A stretch of 64,000 nucleotides of DNA from an uncultured Lachnospiraceae bacterium (GTDB lineage: Bacteria > Bacillota > Clostridia > Lachnospirales > Lachnospiraceae). Made by a program: the position numbers and the translations under genes. Positions 51,500 to 60,212 of the stretch are shown piece by piece; the first letter of the stretch is position 1; each line of letters opens with the position of its first letter. Under the pieces are notes generated by a model. It was given only the letters and a program-made list of their open reading frames with translations, ran no database searches and was not told where the DNA came from. Where the stretch lies: positions 62,001-126,000 of the forward strand of contig CANQCY010000001.1 in assembly GCA_947591245.1 (NCBI GenBank), read 5' to 3'.

Positions 51500-53659
51500 A
51501 TGAAAAAATATTTAGATGAATCTTTATCCTTTGAGGAACGGGCAGAAGCTCTTGTATCAGAGATGACGCTGGAGGAAAAAGTGTATCAGACGCTTCATGG
51601 GGCGCCGGCGATCGAACGCCTTGATCTGAAGGCGTATAATTACTGGAATGAAGCGCTTCACGGAGTAGCAAGGGCGGGAACGGCGACCGTATTTCCACAG
51701 GCGATCGGTCTTGCCGCAACGTTTGACGAAGATTTTCTGGAAGAGATCGCGGAAGCGGTTTCGGATGAGGGGCGCGCGAAATTTAATGTACAGCAGAAAT
51801 ATGGAGATTATGATATTTACAAAGGGCTCACGTTCTGGTCCCCAAACGTAAATATTTTCCGCGATCCGAGATGGGGAAGAGGGCATGAGACATTTGGCGA
51901 GGATCCCTATCTGACGTCAAGGCTTGGCGTGCGGTTTATCGAAGGCATGCAGGGAAAAGATGAGAAATATATGAAGGTGGCGGCATGTGCGAAGCATTTT
52001 GCAGTGCATTCCGGTCCGGAAGATGAGAGGCATAGTTTTAACGCAACAGTGAACGAGCAGGATTTGAGGGAGACATACCTGCCCGCATTTAAAGCATGCG
52101 TAAAGGAAGCGGGCGTGGAAGTGGTGATGGGAGCATATAACCGCACAAACGGCGAACCGTGTTGCGGAAGCAAGCGTCTCCTGCAGGATATTCTGCGCGG
52201 CGAATGGGAATTTAAGGGGCATGTCACATCGGACTGCTGGGCGATTAAGGATTTTCATGAGTTCCATATGGTTACCTCTACGCCTGTAGAAAGCGTGGCG
52301 CTTGCGATGAACCGCGGCTGTGATTTAAACTGCGGAAATATTTACGGAAATCTTTTGAAAGCGGTCAAGGACGGGCTGGTGGAGGAAGAAGCGATTACGC
52401 GGGCGGTGACAAGGCTTTTGACGACGCGTATGAAGCTTGGGCTGTTTGACCCGCAGGAAAAGGTGCCGTTTAATGCGATTGATTATAGCGTGGTAGACTG
52501 TGAGGAACACAAGCGCCTCAATGAGAAAGCAGCGAGAAAGAGCGCGGTGCTTTTGAAAAATGAAAATCATATGCTTCCGCTCGATAAGTCAAAATATAAG
52601 ACGATCGGAGTGGTCGGGCCGAATGCGAACAACCGCAAGGCGCTTGTCGGAAATTATGAAGGAACGGCATCCGAATACATAACGCTTCTGGAGGGAATCC
52701 AGAGAGCGGTCGGAGATGAGGCGCGCGTGCTGTACTCGCAGGGCTGCCATCTGTGCAAAGACCGAGTTCAGGGATTGGCGGAGGAAAATGACAGAATGTC
52801 GGAAGTCCGCGCGGTGGCAGATGCATCCGACGTCATCATTGCCTGCATGGGCTTGGACGCCAGCCTTGAAGGCGAAGAGGGGGACGAGGGAAATGAGTTT
52901 GCCAGCGGAGATAAGCCGAACCTGAATCTTCCGGGACTTCAGGAAGATGTGCTCAAGGAGCTGGTAAAGACGGGAAAACCGATTGTTCTCGTACTGCTGT
53001 CGGGAAGCGCGCTTGCTATACCGTATGCAGACCAGAATATCCCGGCGATTCTGCAGGGATGGTATCCGGGCGCCAGGGGCGGAAAAGCGATCGCAGATAT
53101 TTTGTTTGGAAAGGCTTCGCCGGAGGGCAAGCTTCCTGTGACATTTTACCGAACAACAGAAGAGCTTCCGGATTTCCGGGATTACTCTATGAAGAACCGG
53201 ACGTACCGCTATATGGAAAACGAGGCGCTGTATCCGTTTGGTTACGGGCTCAGCTATACTGATTTTGCAATCTCGGGCGTTTCTGTTTCGGGGGATACAA
53301 TCGATGCAGGAGGCGCAGTGACGGTGAAGGCTTCCGTAAAAAATACAGGGGCGATGGCGGGAGCAGAGACAGTACAGGTATATATCCGCGCATGCATGGA
53401 CGGCGCGCCTAAATATCAGTTGAAGAATCTGAAGAAGGTTGCGCTTGAGCCGGGTGAAGAGGCGCAGGTGGAACTTGTGCTCCGTGATGAGGATTTCGGC
53501 CTCTACAATGAGGATGGCGTAAAGGTACTGAACGCCTGTGACTATGAGGTATTTATCGGAGGCAGCCAGCCGGATCGAAGGAGTGTCGCACTGACGGGAA
53601 AAGAGCCGGATAGATATGTGGTCAGACATACCGGCGAAGCGGTTGCGCTGGCGGAATAA
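51500..53659 (+). CDS. GH3 beta-xylosidase/beta-glucosidase
   Basis: 719 aa, no signal peptide, hence cytoplasmic. The N-terminal TIM barrel holds the nucleophile Asp245 in GHVTSDCWAI, with FWSPNVNIFRDPRWGRGHETFGEDPYL and KHFAVHSGPE as GH3 hallmarks. The alpha/beta sandwich (with VVGPNANNRKALVGNYEG and LPGLQEDVLKEL) and the C-terminal fibronectin-III-like domain (YPFGYGLSYTDF onward) complete a standard three-domain enzyme. Context with GH43, GH67 and uxuAB favours beta-xylosidase activity. Ribosome binding site is weak (CAGGAGATG some distance upstream). Confidence 0.93.
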   Translation: MKKYLDESLSFEERAEALVSEMTLEEKVYQTLHGAPAIERLDLKAYNYWNEALHGVARAGTATVFPQAIGLAATFDEDFLEEIAEAVSDEGRAKFNVQQKYGDYDIYKGLTFWSPNVNIFRDPRWGRGHETFGEDPYLTSRLGVRFIEGMQGKDEKYMKVAACAKHFAVHSGPEDERHSFNATVNEQDLRETYLPAFKACVKEAGVEVVMGAYNRTNGEPCCGSKRLLQDILRGEWEFKGHVTSDCWAIKDFHEFHMVTSTPVESVALAMNRGCDLNCGNIYGNLLKAVKDGLVEEEAITRAVTRLLTTRMKLGLFDPQEKVPFNAIDYSVVDCEEHKRLNEKAARKSAVLLKNENHMLPLDKSKYKTIGVVGPNANNRKALVGNYEGTASEYITLLEGIQRAVGDEARVLYSQGCHLCKDRVQGLAEENDRMSEVRAVADASDVIIACMGLDASLEGEEGDEGNEFASGDKPNLNLPGLQEDVLKELVKTGKPIVLVLLSGSALAIPYADQNIPAILQGWYPGARGGKAIADILFGKASPEGKLPVTFYRTTEELPDFRDYSMKNRTYRYMENEALYPFGYGLSYTDFAISGVSVSGDTIDAGGAVTVKASVKNTGAMAGAETVQVYIRACMDGAPKYQLKNLKKVALEPGEEAQVELVLRDEDFGLYNEDGVKVLNACDYEVFIGGSQPDRRSVALTGKEPDRYVVRHTGEAVALAE

Positions 53660-53671
53660 GCGGAGGTATCA

Positions 53672-55681
53672 ATGCAATATACAAAGTGTTGGCTTGACTG
53701 GAAGGAAATTCCTAAAGAGCAGAAAAGAAAGTGTTATTATCGTCCGGTGCTGCTTGCATGCGGACCGGTGGCGGCGACGGCAGGAGAAGAGTACTGCATT
53801 TCCATGGGGGAAATGCTGGGGCGGGAAATCAGCCTGCTTGAGATGGCAGATGGATGCGAACCGGCAGTTTTTCTCGAAGTGGATGGGGCAATGCAGACGG
53901 GCGCCCGAAACGAGGCGCTGGCGGAGCAGACGTTTGCCATCCGCGAGGAGGGAGACAGTATCCGGATCACCGGAAGATCAGAGGAAGCTCTTTTGCAGGG
54001 CGTGTTTGCGTTTACCCGCATGGTTTCCCTCGCACAGCTGGATGAAAAACTCCCGTTTCAATGCATACCGTCCATGCCGCTGCGCATGATGGATCACTGG
54101 GATGATATGGACGGGAGCATCGAGCGCGGATATTCAGGAAGATCGTTCTTTTATGACAATTATGAGATTCTTTACAACGAACGGACGGAGATGTATGTCA
54201 GACTGATGGCGTCAATCGGCGTCAATGCCATTGTGATTAATAATGTAAATGTGCATGAAAGGGAGACGTACCTGATCACTGACGCCTATCTCGCTCAGGT
54301 GAAAAAATACGCTGATTTATTTGCACGGTACGGTATCCGGCTGTTTATGTGCGTGAATTTTGCGGCGCCGATGCAGCTCGGAAATATCCCTGTTTCCGAC
54401 CCGCTCGACCCAGATGTAATTGCGTGGTGGCAGGACGCTGTCAAACATGTGTATGAGGTCATACCGGAGTTTGGCGGATTTCTCGTGAAAGCGGACTCGG
54501 AGGGAAGGCCGGGACCGATTACGTACGGACGTACACAGGCAGATGGGGCGAATATGTTGGCGAGAGCGCTTGCACCGTACGGCGGGATTTTGATCTGGCG
54601 CTGTTTTGTCTACAATTGCAGGCAGGACTGGCGGGATTACAAAACCGATCGTGCGAGAGCGGCATATGATCATTTTATCGAATTAGACGGTGAATTTGAT
54701 GACAATGTGATTCTGCAGATTAAGAACGGGCCGATGGATTTTCAGGTTCGGGAACCGGTTTCACCGCTGTTCGGAGGATTGAAAAGGACAAATATGATGA
54801 TCGAGCTTCAGATCGCACAGGAGTATACGGGACAGCAGATTGATTTGTGTTATCTTATACCGATGTGGAAGGAGATTCTATCCTTTGACACATATGCATG
54901 CGGCGAGGGCACGCCTGTGGAACAGGTGGTGTCCGGCCGCAGTTATGCACAGGTAAATTGCGGCATGGCTGCCGTGATTAATACTGGAGATGATGAAAAC
55001 TGGACGGGAAATGATCTTGCCGGGGCGAATCTGTACGGGTTCGGGAGGCTGGCGATGGATCCATCCCTGACGGCGGAAGAAATTGCGTCGGAATGGTGCC
55101 GCCTTAATCTTTCACAGTCAGACGAGGTGGCGAAGGTCGTCGTTCCGATGCTCATGGGCTCATGGGCGACGTATGAGAATTACAGCTCTCCTCTTGGCAT
55201 CGGGTGGATGGTTTCTCCGCCTACGCATTATGGCCCGGATGTGGATGGGTTTGAGTATGACCGGTGGGGGACATACCACAGATCCGATCTGCATGGAATC
55301 GGCGTTGACCGGACGGATGCGGGAACCGGTTATGTGAATCAGTACAATGAGCCGTGGCGTTCGATTTATGGGAAAATGGATACCTGTCCGGAAGAGCTTT
55401 TGCTGTTTTTCCATCATGTGCCCTATACCTATGTGCTAAAGACGGGAAAGACGCTGATTCAGCATATATATGATACGCATTTTGAGGGCGTGGAGGAAGT
55501 GGAAGAAATGCAGCGGCAGTGGGCGTCTCTGGAGGGCAAAATCCCGGATCGCGCCTTCCGCTGCGTGTCGGAGCGGTTTGAGCGGCAGCTGGCGAATGCG
55601 ATTGAGTGGCGGGATCGGATTAATACGTATTTTTACCGGAAATGCGGCATCGGCGACGAGAAAGGAAGAAAAATATATTGA
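53672..55681 (+). CDS. aguA: GH67 alpha-glucuronidase
   Basis: 669 aa, no signal peptide. Removes (4-O-methyl)glucuronic acid from the non-reducing end of aldouronates taken up from glucuronoxylan. GH67 marks: MMDHWDDMDGSIERGYSGRSFF, FLVKADSEGRPGP (general acid Glu277), GPMDFQVREPVSPLF (Asp356) and IAQEYTGQ (Glu384); the last two match the spacing I recall for the paired base residues. GCGGAGG precedes ATG 53672, 12 bases after GH3. Product glucuronate would need UxaC, not encoded here, before UxuB and UxuA act. Confidence 0.95.
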   Translation: MQYTKCWLDWKEIPKEQKRKCYYRPVLLACGPVAATAGEEYCISMGEMLGREISLLEMADGCEPAVFLEVDGAMQTGARNEALAEQTFAIREEGDSIRITGRSEEALLQGVFAFTRMVSLAQLDEKLPFQCIPSMPLRMMDHWDDMDGSIERGYSGRSFFYDNYEILYNERTEMYVRLMASIGVNAIVINNVNVHERETYLITDAYLAQVKKYADLFARYGIRLFMCVNFAAPMQLGNIPVSDPLDPDVIAWWQDAVKHVYEVIPEFGGFLVKADSEGRPGPITYGRTQADGANMLARALAPYGGILIWRCFVYNCRQDWRDYKTDRARAAYDHFIELDGEFDDNVILQIKNGPMDFQVREPVSPLFGGLKRTNMMIELQIAQEYTGQQIDLCYLIPMWKEILSFDTYACGEGTPVEQVVSGRSYAQVNCGMAAVINTGDDENWTGNDLAGANLYGFGRLAMDPSLTAEEIASEWCRLNLSQSDEVAKVVVPMLMGSWATYENYSSPLGIGWMVSPPTHYGPDVDGFEYDRWGTYHRSDLHGIGVDRTDAGTGYVNQYNEPWRSIYGKMDTCPEELLLFFHHVPYTYVLKTGKTLIQHIYDTHFEGVEEVEEMQRQWASLEGKIPDRAFRCVSERFERQLANAIEWRDRINTYFYRKCGIGDEKGRKIY

Positions 55682-55708
55682 TAAGAAAGGTGAAAGGAAA
55701 ATAGCGAT

Positions 55709-56794
55709 ATGGAAATGACATTGCGATGGTATGGCGAGGGCAACGACAGCGTTACGCTGGAGCAGATTCGCCAGATACCGGGTGTGAGCGGCGTGATCAC
55801 ATCACTCCACGACATTCCGGCGGGTGAGGCGTGGACGTATGAAGACGTGATGAAACGCAAACAGGAGATAGAAGCAAAAGGACTGAAATTGTCGGGGATT
55901 GAAAGCATCAATATACACGAGGATATCAAAATCGGCCTCCCGACGCGGGATGAGCTTATCGAGAATTACAATAAATCGCTTGAAGCGGTGGGAAGGGCGG
56001 ATATTCATCTGGTATGCTACAACTTCATGCCGGTATTTGACTGGACGAGAACCGATCTTGCGATGCCTCTCGCGGACGGCTCGACGGCTCTTGCCTATGA
56101 CGCATCAATTATTGACGGCATAGATGCGGGCGAGATGTTTGAGCGGGTGGAGAAAGCGAGCGGCGGTTTTGTGATGCCGGGCTGGGAACCAAACCGGCGC
56201 GATGAGATCATGGATCTGTTTGAGAAGTATAAGGATGTGACGGCGGATAAGCTGCGGGAAAATTATAAATATTTTCTCGATGGCATCATGCCGACATGTG
56301 AGAAATACGGGATAAAAATGGCGGTTCATCCGGATGATCCGGCATGGGATGTGTTTGGCCTCCCGCGTATTGTCACCTGTGAAGAGGATCTTTTGAAGAT
56401 CGCCGCACTGAACGGCAGTATTTACAATGGATTTACATTTTGTACGGGATCTCTCGGGAGCAATTTGAATAATGACTTGCCGGGTATTATCCGAAACCCG
56501 AAAATTGCAGAAAGGATTCATTTTGCCCACATTCGTAACATTAAGTATGAAAATGACCATCTCTTCCATGAGGTGTCGCATCTTTCATCCGATGGAAATT
56601 TTGATATGTATGAGATTGTAAAAGCCTTGATCGATACGGGTTTTGACGGCGTGATCCGCCCCGATCACGGACGGATGATCTGGGGTGAACAGGCGAGGCC
56701 GGGGTATGGGCTTTATGACCGCGCATTAGGCGCAGCCTATCTCAACGGTTTGTGGGAAGCGATTCAAAAAGGGAAGCGTGAAAGAGATTGCTGA
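55709..56794 (+). CDS. uxuA: Mannonate dehydratase
   Basis: 361 aa, within the shorter Gram-positive range. Converts D-mannonate to 2-keto-3-deoxygluconate. Conserved UxuA segments: LRWYGEGNDSVTLEQIRQIPGV, ESINIHEDIKIG, HLVCYNFMPVFDWTRTD, MAVHPDDPAWDVFGLPRIV and VIRPDHGRMI (metal-binding His/Asp/Cys positions). AAAGG precedes ATG 55709; the in-frame ATG two codons later is also possible. Sits between GH67 and UxuB. Confidence 0.96.
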   Translation: MEMTLRWYGEGNDSVTLEQIRQIPGVSGVITSLHDIPAGEAWTYEDVMKRKQEIEAKGLKLSGIESINIHEDIKIGLPTRDELIENYNKSLEAVGRADIHLVCYNFMPVFDWTRTDLAMPLADGSTALAYDASIIDGIDAGEMFERVEKASGGFVMPGWEPNRRDEIMDLFEKYKDVTADKLRENYKYFLDGIMPTCEKYGIKMAVHPDDPAWDVFGLPRIVTCEEDLLKIAALNGSIYNGFTFCTGSLGSNLNNDLPGIIRNPKIAERIHFAHIRNIKYENDHLFHEVSHLSSDGNFDMYEIVKALIDTGFDGVIRPDHGRMIWGEQARPGYGLYDRALGAAYLNGLWEAIQKGKRERDC

Positions 56795-56837
56795 CGAGGC
56801 GCTGCCTCAATGTTTGCGTCGCGGAAAGGAGAAAAAA

Positions 56838-58457
56838 ATGAAGCTGACAGATTTGCAGAAAGAGGCGTCTGCGGAGTGGGAAGAAAAAGGATACGAGCTT
56901 CCGGCATATGACAGGGAGGCCGTCAAACAAAATACGAAGGACGCGCCGACATGGATTCATTTTGGCGCTGGCAATATTTTCCGCGCCTTCCCGGCTGAGA
57001 TTCTTCAGCGGTTATTGAATAAAGGCGCATATGACAAGGGAGTGATCGTGGCGGAGAGTTTTGACCACGAGATTATTTCCAAGGCATACAAGCCGTATGA
57101 CAGCATGAGTCTTTCCGTTGTGTTAAAAGCGAATGGAACGATTGAAAAAAAAGTAGTGGGAAGCGTTGTGGAAGCGCTCGTGGCGGATCAGGCGGAACCG
57201 CAGGATTTTTCTAGAATTTTACAGATATTTGAGTCCCCGTCGCTGCAGATGGCTAGTTTTACCATTACAGAAAAAGGGTATAGTATTTACGATGGGAAAG
57301 GAAATATCCTTCCGGCCGTGGAAGCTGGCTTTAAGGAGCATCCGGACAAACAGGGGCATCTGATGGGGCGGGTGGCGGCATTTTGTTATCGGAGATTTCA
57401 GACATGCGGCGCTCCGATCGCCCTTTCGAGCATGGACAACTGTTCTCACAACGGTGACAAATTGAAAGCCGGAGTCATGGCATTTGTGGAGGCGTGGGTT
57501 AAAAACGGCATTGTGGAAAAAGAGTTTGAGGCGTACATGAAAGACGGTGCCAGAGTATCATTCCCATGGTCGATGATCGACAAGATTACGCCCCGACCGG
57601 ATGAAAACGTGAAAGAGATGCTGTCTCGTGACGGCTTTGAGGATACGGAGCTGATCATTACAAACAGGGGGACATATACGTCTCCGTTTGTCAATTCTGA
57701 AGAAACCGGATATCTCGTGATCGAGGATGCGTTTCCGAATGGCAGGCCGCCGTTTGAAAAGGCGGGCATACTGTTTACGGACAGGGAAACCGTGGACAAG
57801 GTGGAGAAGATGAAGGTATGCACATGCCTGAATCCCCTTCACACCGCCCTCGCCATATACGGATGCCTGTTGTCTCATACGTCCATTCACGGAGAGATGG
57901 AAGACAGCGAATTGTCCGATCTCATCGAGAGGATGTGCTATGAAGAGGGGATGCCGGTCGTTGTAAATCCGGGCATTATTGATCCGAAAGATTTTGCGAA
58001 TGCCGTGTTGAAGCTTCGTCTTCCGAATCCCTTCATGCCGGACACCCCGCAGCGTATCGTGACAGATACTTCCCAGAAGCTGCCGATCCGTTTTGGGGAG
58101 ACGATCAAAGCGTACCTGGCGGACGATCGGCTGAATGTCGGCACGCTCACGTTTATTCCGCTCGTTCTGGCGGGATGGTGCCGTTATCTGATGGGTATCA
58201 ACGATGAAGGCGACGCATTTGAACAGAGCTCGGATCCCAGACTTGATGAGGTAAAACAGTACGTGGCAGAGGTGGCGCTCGGGGAACCCGCCGACGTACA
58301 TCAGGCGCTTGAACCGATTTTGTCCGATCAGACGATCTTTGCCGTCAATCTGTACGAAGCGGGACTTGCTGAAAAGGTCGAGGGCATGTTTGCCGAGCTT
58401 ATCGCCGGAAAGGGCGCGGTTCGCGCAACATTAAAGAAGTATCTGAATCATTCGTGA
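56838..58457 (+). CDS. uxuB: D-fructuronate (mannonate) oxidoreductase
   Basis: 539 aa from ATG 56838 (AAAGGAGA upstream; an earlier in-frame ATG overlaps uxuA). Mannitol dehydrogenase family. NAD-binding N-terminal part (IHFGAGNIFRAFPAEIL), then SMDNCSHNGDKLK and the later KVCTCLNPLHTALAIYGCLL, which hold the active-site Lys and Asn-His of this family. Reduces fructuronate to mannonate for UxuA. It is the last gene of the xylan/glucuronate run; sigG converges on it from the other strand, 16 bases away. Confidence 0.93.
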   Translation: MKLTDLQKEASAEWEEKGYELPAYDREAVKQNTKDAPTWIHFGAGNIFRAFPAEILQRLLNKGAYDKGVIVAESFDHEIISKAYKPYDSMSLSVVLKANGTIEKKVVGSVVEALVADQAEPQDFSRILQIFESPSLQMASFTITEKGYSIYDGKGNILPAVEAGFKEHPDKQGHLMGRVAAFCYRRFQTCGAPIALSSMDNCSHNGDKLKAGVMAFVEAWVKNGIVEKEFEAYMKDGARVSFPWSMIDKITPRPDENVKEMLSRDGFEDTELIITNRGTYTSPFVNSEETGYLVIEDAFPNGRPPFEKAGILFTDRETVDKVEKMKVCTCLNPLHTALAIYGCLLSHTSIHGEMEDSELSDLIERMCYEEGMPVVVNPGIIDPKDFANAVLKLRLPNPFMPDTPQRIVTDTSQKLPIRFGETIKAYLADDRLNVGTLTFIPLVLAGWCRYLMGINDEGDAFEQSSDPRLDEVKQYVAEVALGEPADVHQALEPILSDQTIFAVNLYEAGLAEKVEGMFAELIAGKGAVRATLKKYLNHS

Positions 58458-58472
58458 GCCGGCGTGCGGACG

Positions 58473-59249
58473 TCAGGCAAGCTCAGATTTCATGATCCCA
58501 AGCGCATTTTTTTCCAGGCGGGAAACCTGCGCTTGGGATATATGAATTTCCTCCGCAACTTCCATCTGTGTTTTACCTTGGAAATATCGGAGATCGATAA
58601 TATTCTTTTCCCGCTCGGGCAGTGTTTTCATCGCTTCCCGCAGAGAGATCATCTCAATCCATGTGGATTCTTTGTTCTTGGAATCGCTGATCTGATCCAT
58701 GATGTACAGCGTGTCCCCGCCTTCCGAGTATACCGGCTCATAAAGGGAAACCGGGCTTTGGATCGCATCAAGGGCGAAAACGATGTCCTCCGCCGGAACG
58801 CCAAGCTCTTTTGCGATATCTTCGATTGCCGGTTCCCGATCCGTGTTTTTCATCATTGCTTCCTTCGTATAAATTGCTTTGTAGGCGATATCCCTCAGGG
58901 AGCGGCTTACGCGTATTGAATTATTGTCGCGGAGGAACCTTCTCACTTCGCCGATGATCATTGGAACGGCATAAGTGCTGAACTTTACGTCCATCGTTAC
59001 GTCAAAGTTGTCGATTGCTTTAATGAGGCCGATGCAGCCGATCTGGAACAGGTCGTCGATATTTTCGTTTGAATTTGTAAAACGCTGGATAATACTTAAT
59101 ACAAGGCGCAGGTTACCTTTGATATATGTTTCCCTTGCCTGTTTATTTCCCTTGGCAATCTCGTTAAACAGCTCTTCTTTTTCTTCCTCGCTCAGAAGCG
59201 GAAGCTTGCTCGTATTTACGCCGCATATTTCAACTTTATATTGTGCCAT
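58473..59249 (-). CDS. sigG: Sporulation sigma factor SigG
   Basis: 258 aa. Late forespore sigma factor. KVEICGVNTSKLPLL at the start, KFSTYAVPMIIGEVRRFLRDNN, IRVSRSLRDIAYKA and the region 4.2 helix MEVAEEIHISQAQVSRLEK match SigG and its close relative SigF, the first segment being SigG-specific as I recall it. Start ATG 59249 follows GGGGTGA; a GTG three codons upstream (59258) is the alternative. The usual neighbours spoIIGA and sigE are not here. Confidence 0.95.
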   Translation of the reverse strand: MAQYKVEICGVNTSKLPLLSEEEKEELFNEIAKGNKQARETYIKGNLRLVLSIIQRFTNSNENIDDLFQIGCIGLIKAIDNFDVTMDVKFSTYAVPMIIGEVRRFLRDNNSIRVSRSLRDIAYKAIYTKEAMMKNTDREPAIEDIAKELGVPAEDIVFALDAIQSPVSLYEPVYSEGGDTLYIMDQISDSKNKESTWIEMISLREAMKTLPEREKNIIDLRYFQGKTQMEVAEEIHISQAQVSRLEKNALGIMKSELA

Positions 59250-59275
59250 GCCGATCACCCCGTCTTGTTATAAGA

Positions 59276-59294
59276 TTTGTAAAACATTTACAAA
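59276..59294 (-). promoter_or_regulatory. Dyad in the sigG leader
   Basis: TTTGTAA (59276-59282) and TTACAAA (59288-59294) are perfect 7-base arms about 27 bases upstream of the sigG ATG. It could be a leader hairpin or a protein site. Confidence 0.4.
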
Positions 59295-59370
59295 CATATT
59301 TTGCTCATAAATGAATGAAATATTCTCATGACTCATACATTTATAAAAATAAATTTTGTGCGGTATAGCG

Positions 59371-59625
59371 ATGCGGATTTGCGATCTTAGGGAAAAGGAA
59401 GTTATTAATGTTTGTGACGGCGAACGGCTTGGGTATGTGGAGGATATGATATTTGATCTGTGCAAGGGATGCATCAGCCACATTATCGTGCCCGGACCAT
59501 GCAGGTTTTTTGGGATTTTCGGAAGGGAGGAGGAATTTGTCATTGATTTGTCGTGTATCCGGCAGATCGGAGCAGATGTGATCCTTGTGGAGATATCAAT
59601 AGAACGGGCCAGAAAAAAATGTTAA
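59371..59625 (+). CDS. YlmC/YmxH-family sporulation protein (PRC-barrel)
   Basis: 84 aa starting MRICDLREKEVINVCDGERLG, the standard beginning of this family, from ATG 59371; an ATG five codons upstream (59356) is not needed. One PRC-barrel-like beta domain with IIVPGPCRFFGIFGREEEFVI. YlmC/YmxH proteins are linked to sporulation by distribution and expression in Bacillus; molecular function unknown. Divergent from sigG, just ahead of nrdR. Confidence 0.88.
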   Translation: MRICDLREKEVINVCDGERLGYVEDMIFDLCKGCISHIIVPGPCRFFGIFGREEEFVIDLSCIRQIGADVILVEISIERARKKC

Positions 59626-59703
59626 AATTACCCTTTACGAAAAAAGCTATTTAGATTAAAATAGTAGAGGGAAAAAATCATAAACAAGGAAAAGAGGAAA
59701 AAT

Positions 59704-60159
59704 ATGAGGTGTCCATTTTGCGGAGAAGAAAATACAAAAGTAATTGATTCCAGGCCGGCTGACGACAATAGTTCTATCCGCCGCAGAAGGCAGTGCGAGG
59801 AGTGCAAAAAGCGGTTTACCACCTACGAGAAGCTGGAGACGATCCCGCTTGTAATCATAAAAAAAGATATGGCAAGGGAGCCGTATGACCGTTCAAAACT
59901 GGAGCAGGGCATTTTCCGCTCGTGCACAAAACTTCCGATTTCGATAAAAGAGATCGGCGAGATGGTTGACGGAATAGAAAATGAAATTTTCAATTTTGCG
60001 GAAAAAGAGATATCGAGCCAGAGGATTGGCGAAATTGTCATGAAGCGGTTAAAGGAGCTTAATCCGGTGGCATACGTGAGGTTTGCGTCAATTTACCGTG
60101 AATTTAAAGACGTCAATACATTTATGGACGAAATCAAGAAAATATTGGACAACCAGTAA
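59704..60159 (+). CDS. nrdR: Transcriptional repressor NrdR
   Basis: 151 aa. Zinc ribbon C3-x2-C6 ... C31-x2-C34 followed by an ATP-cone domain (LVIIKKDMAREPYDRSKLEQGI). Represses ribonucleotide reductase genes in response to (d)ATP levels. Family-typical length. AAAGAGG precedes ATG 59704. No nrd genes are in the window. Confidence 0.97.
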   Translation: MRCPFCGEENTKVIDSRPADDNSSIRRRRQCEECKKRFTTYEKLETIPLVIIKKDMAREPYDRSKLEQGIFRSCTKLPISIKEIGEMVDGIENEIFNFAEKEISSQRIGEIVMKRLKELNPVAYVRFASIYREFKDVNTFMDEIKKILDNQ

Positions 60160-60212
60160 AAGTGATGCTATACTGAAATCAGGTGATTTTCTCCTTTGGA
60201 AGGGAGAATGCG

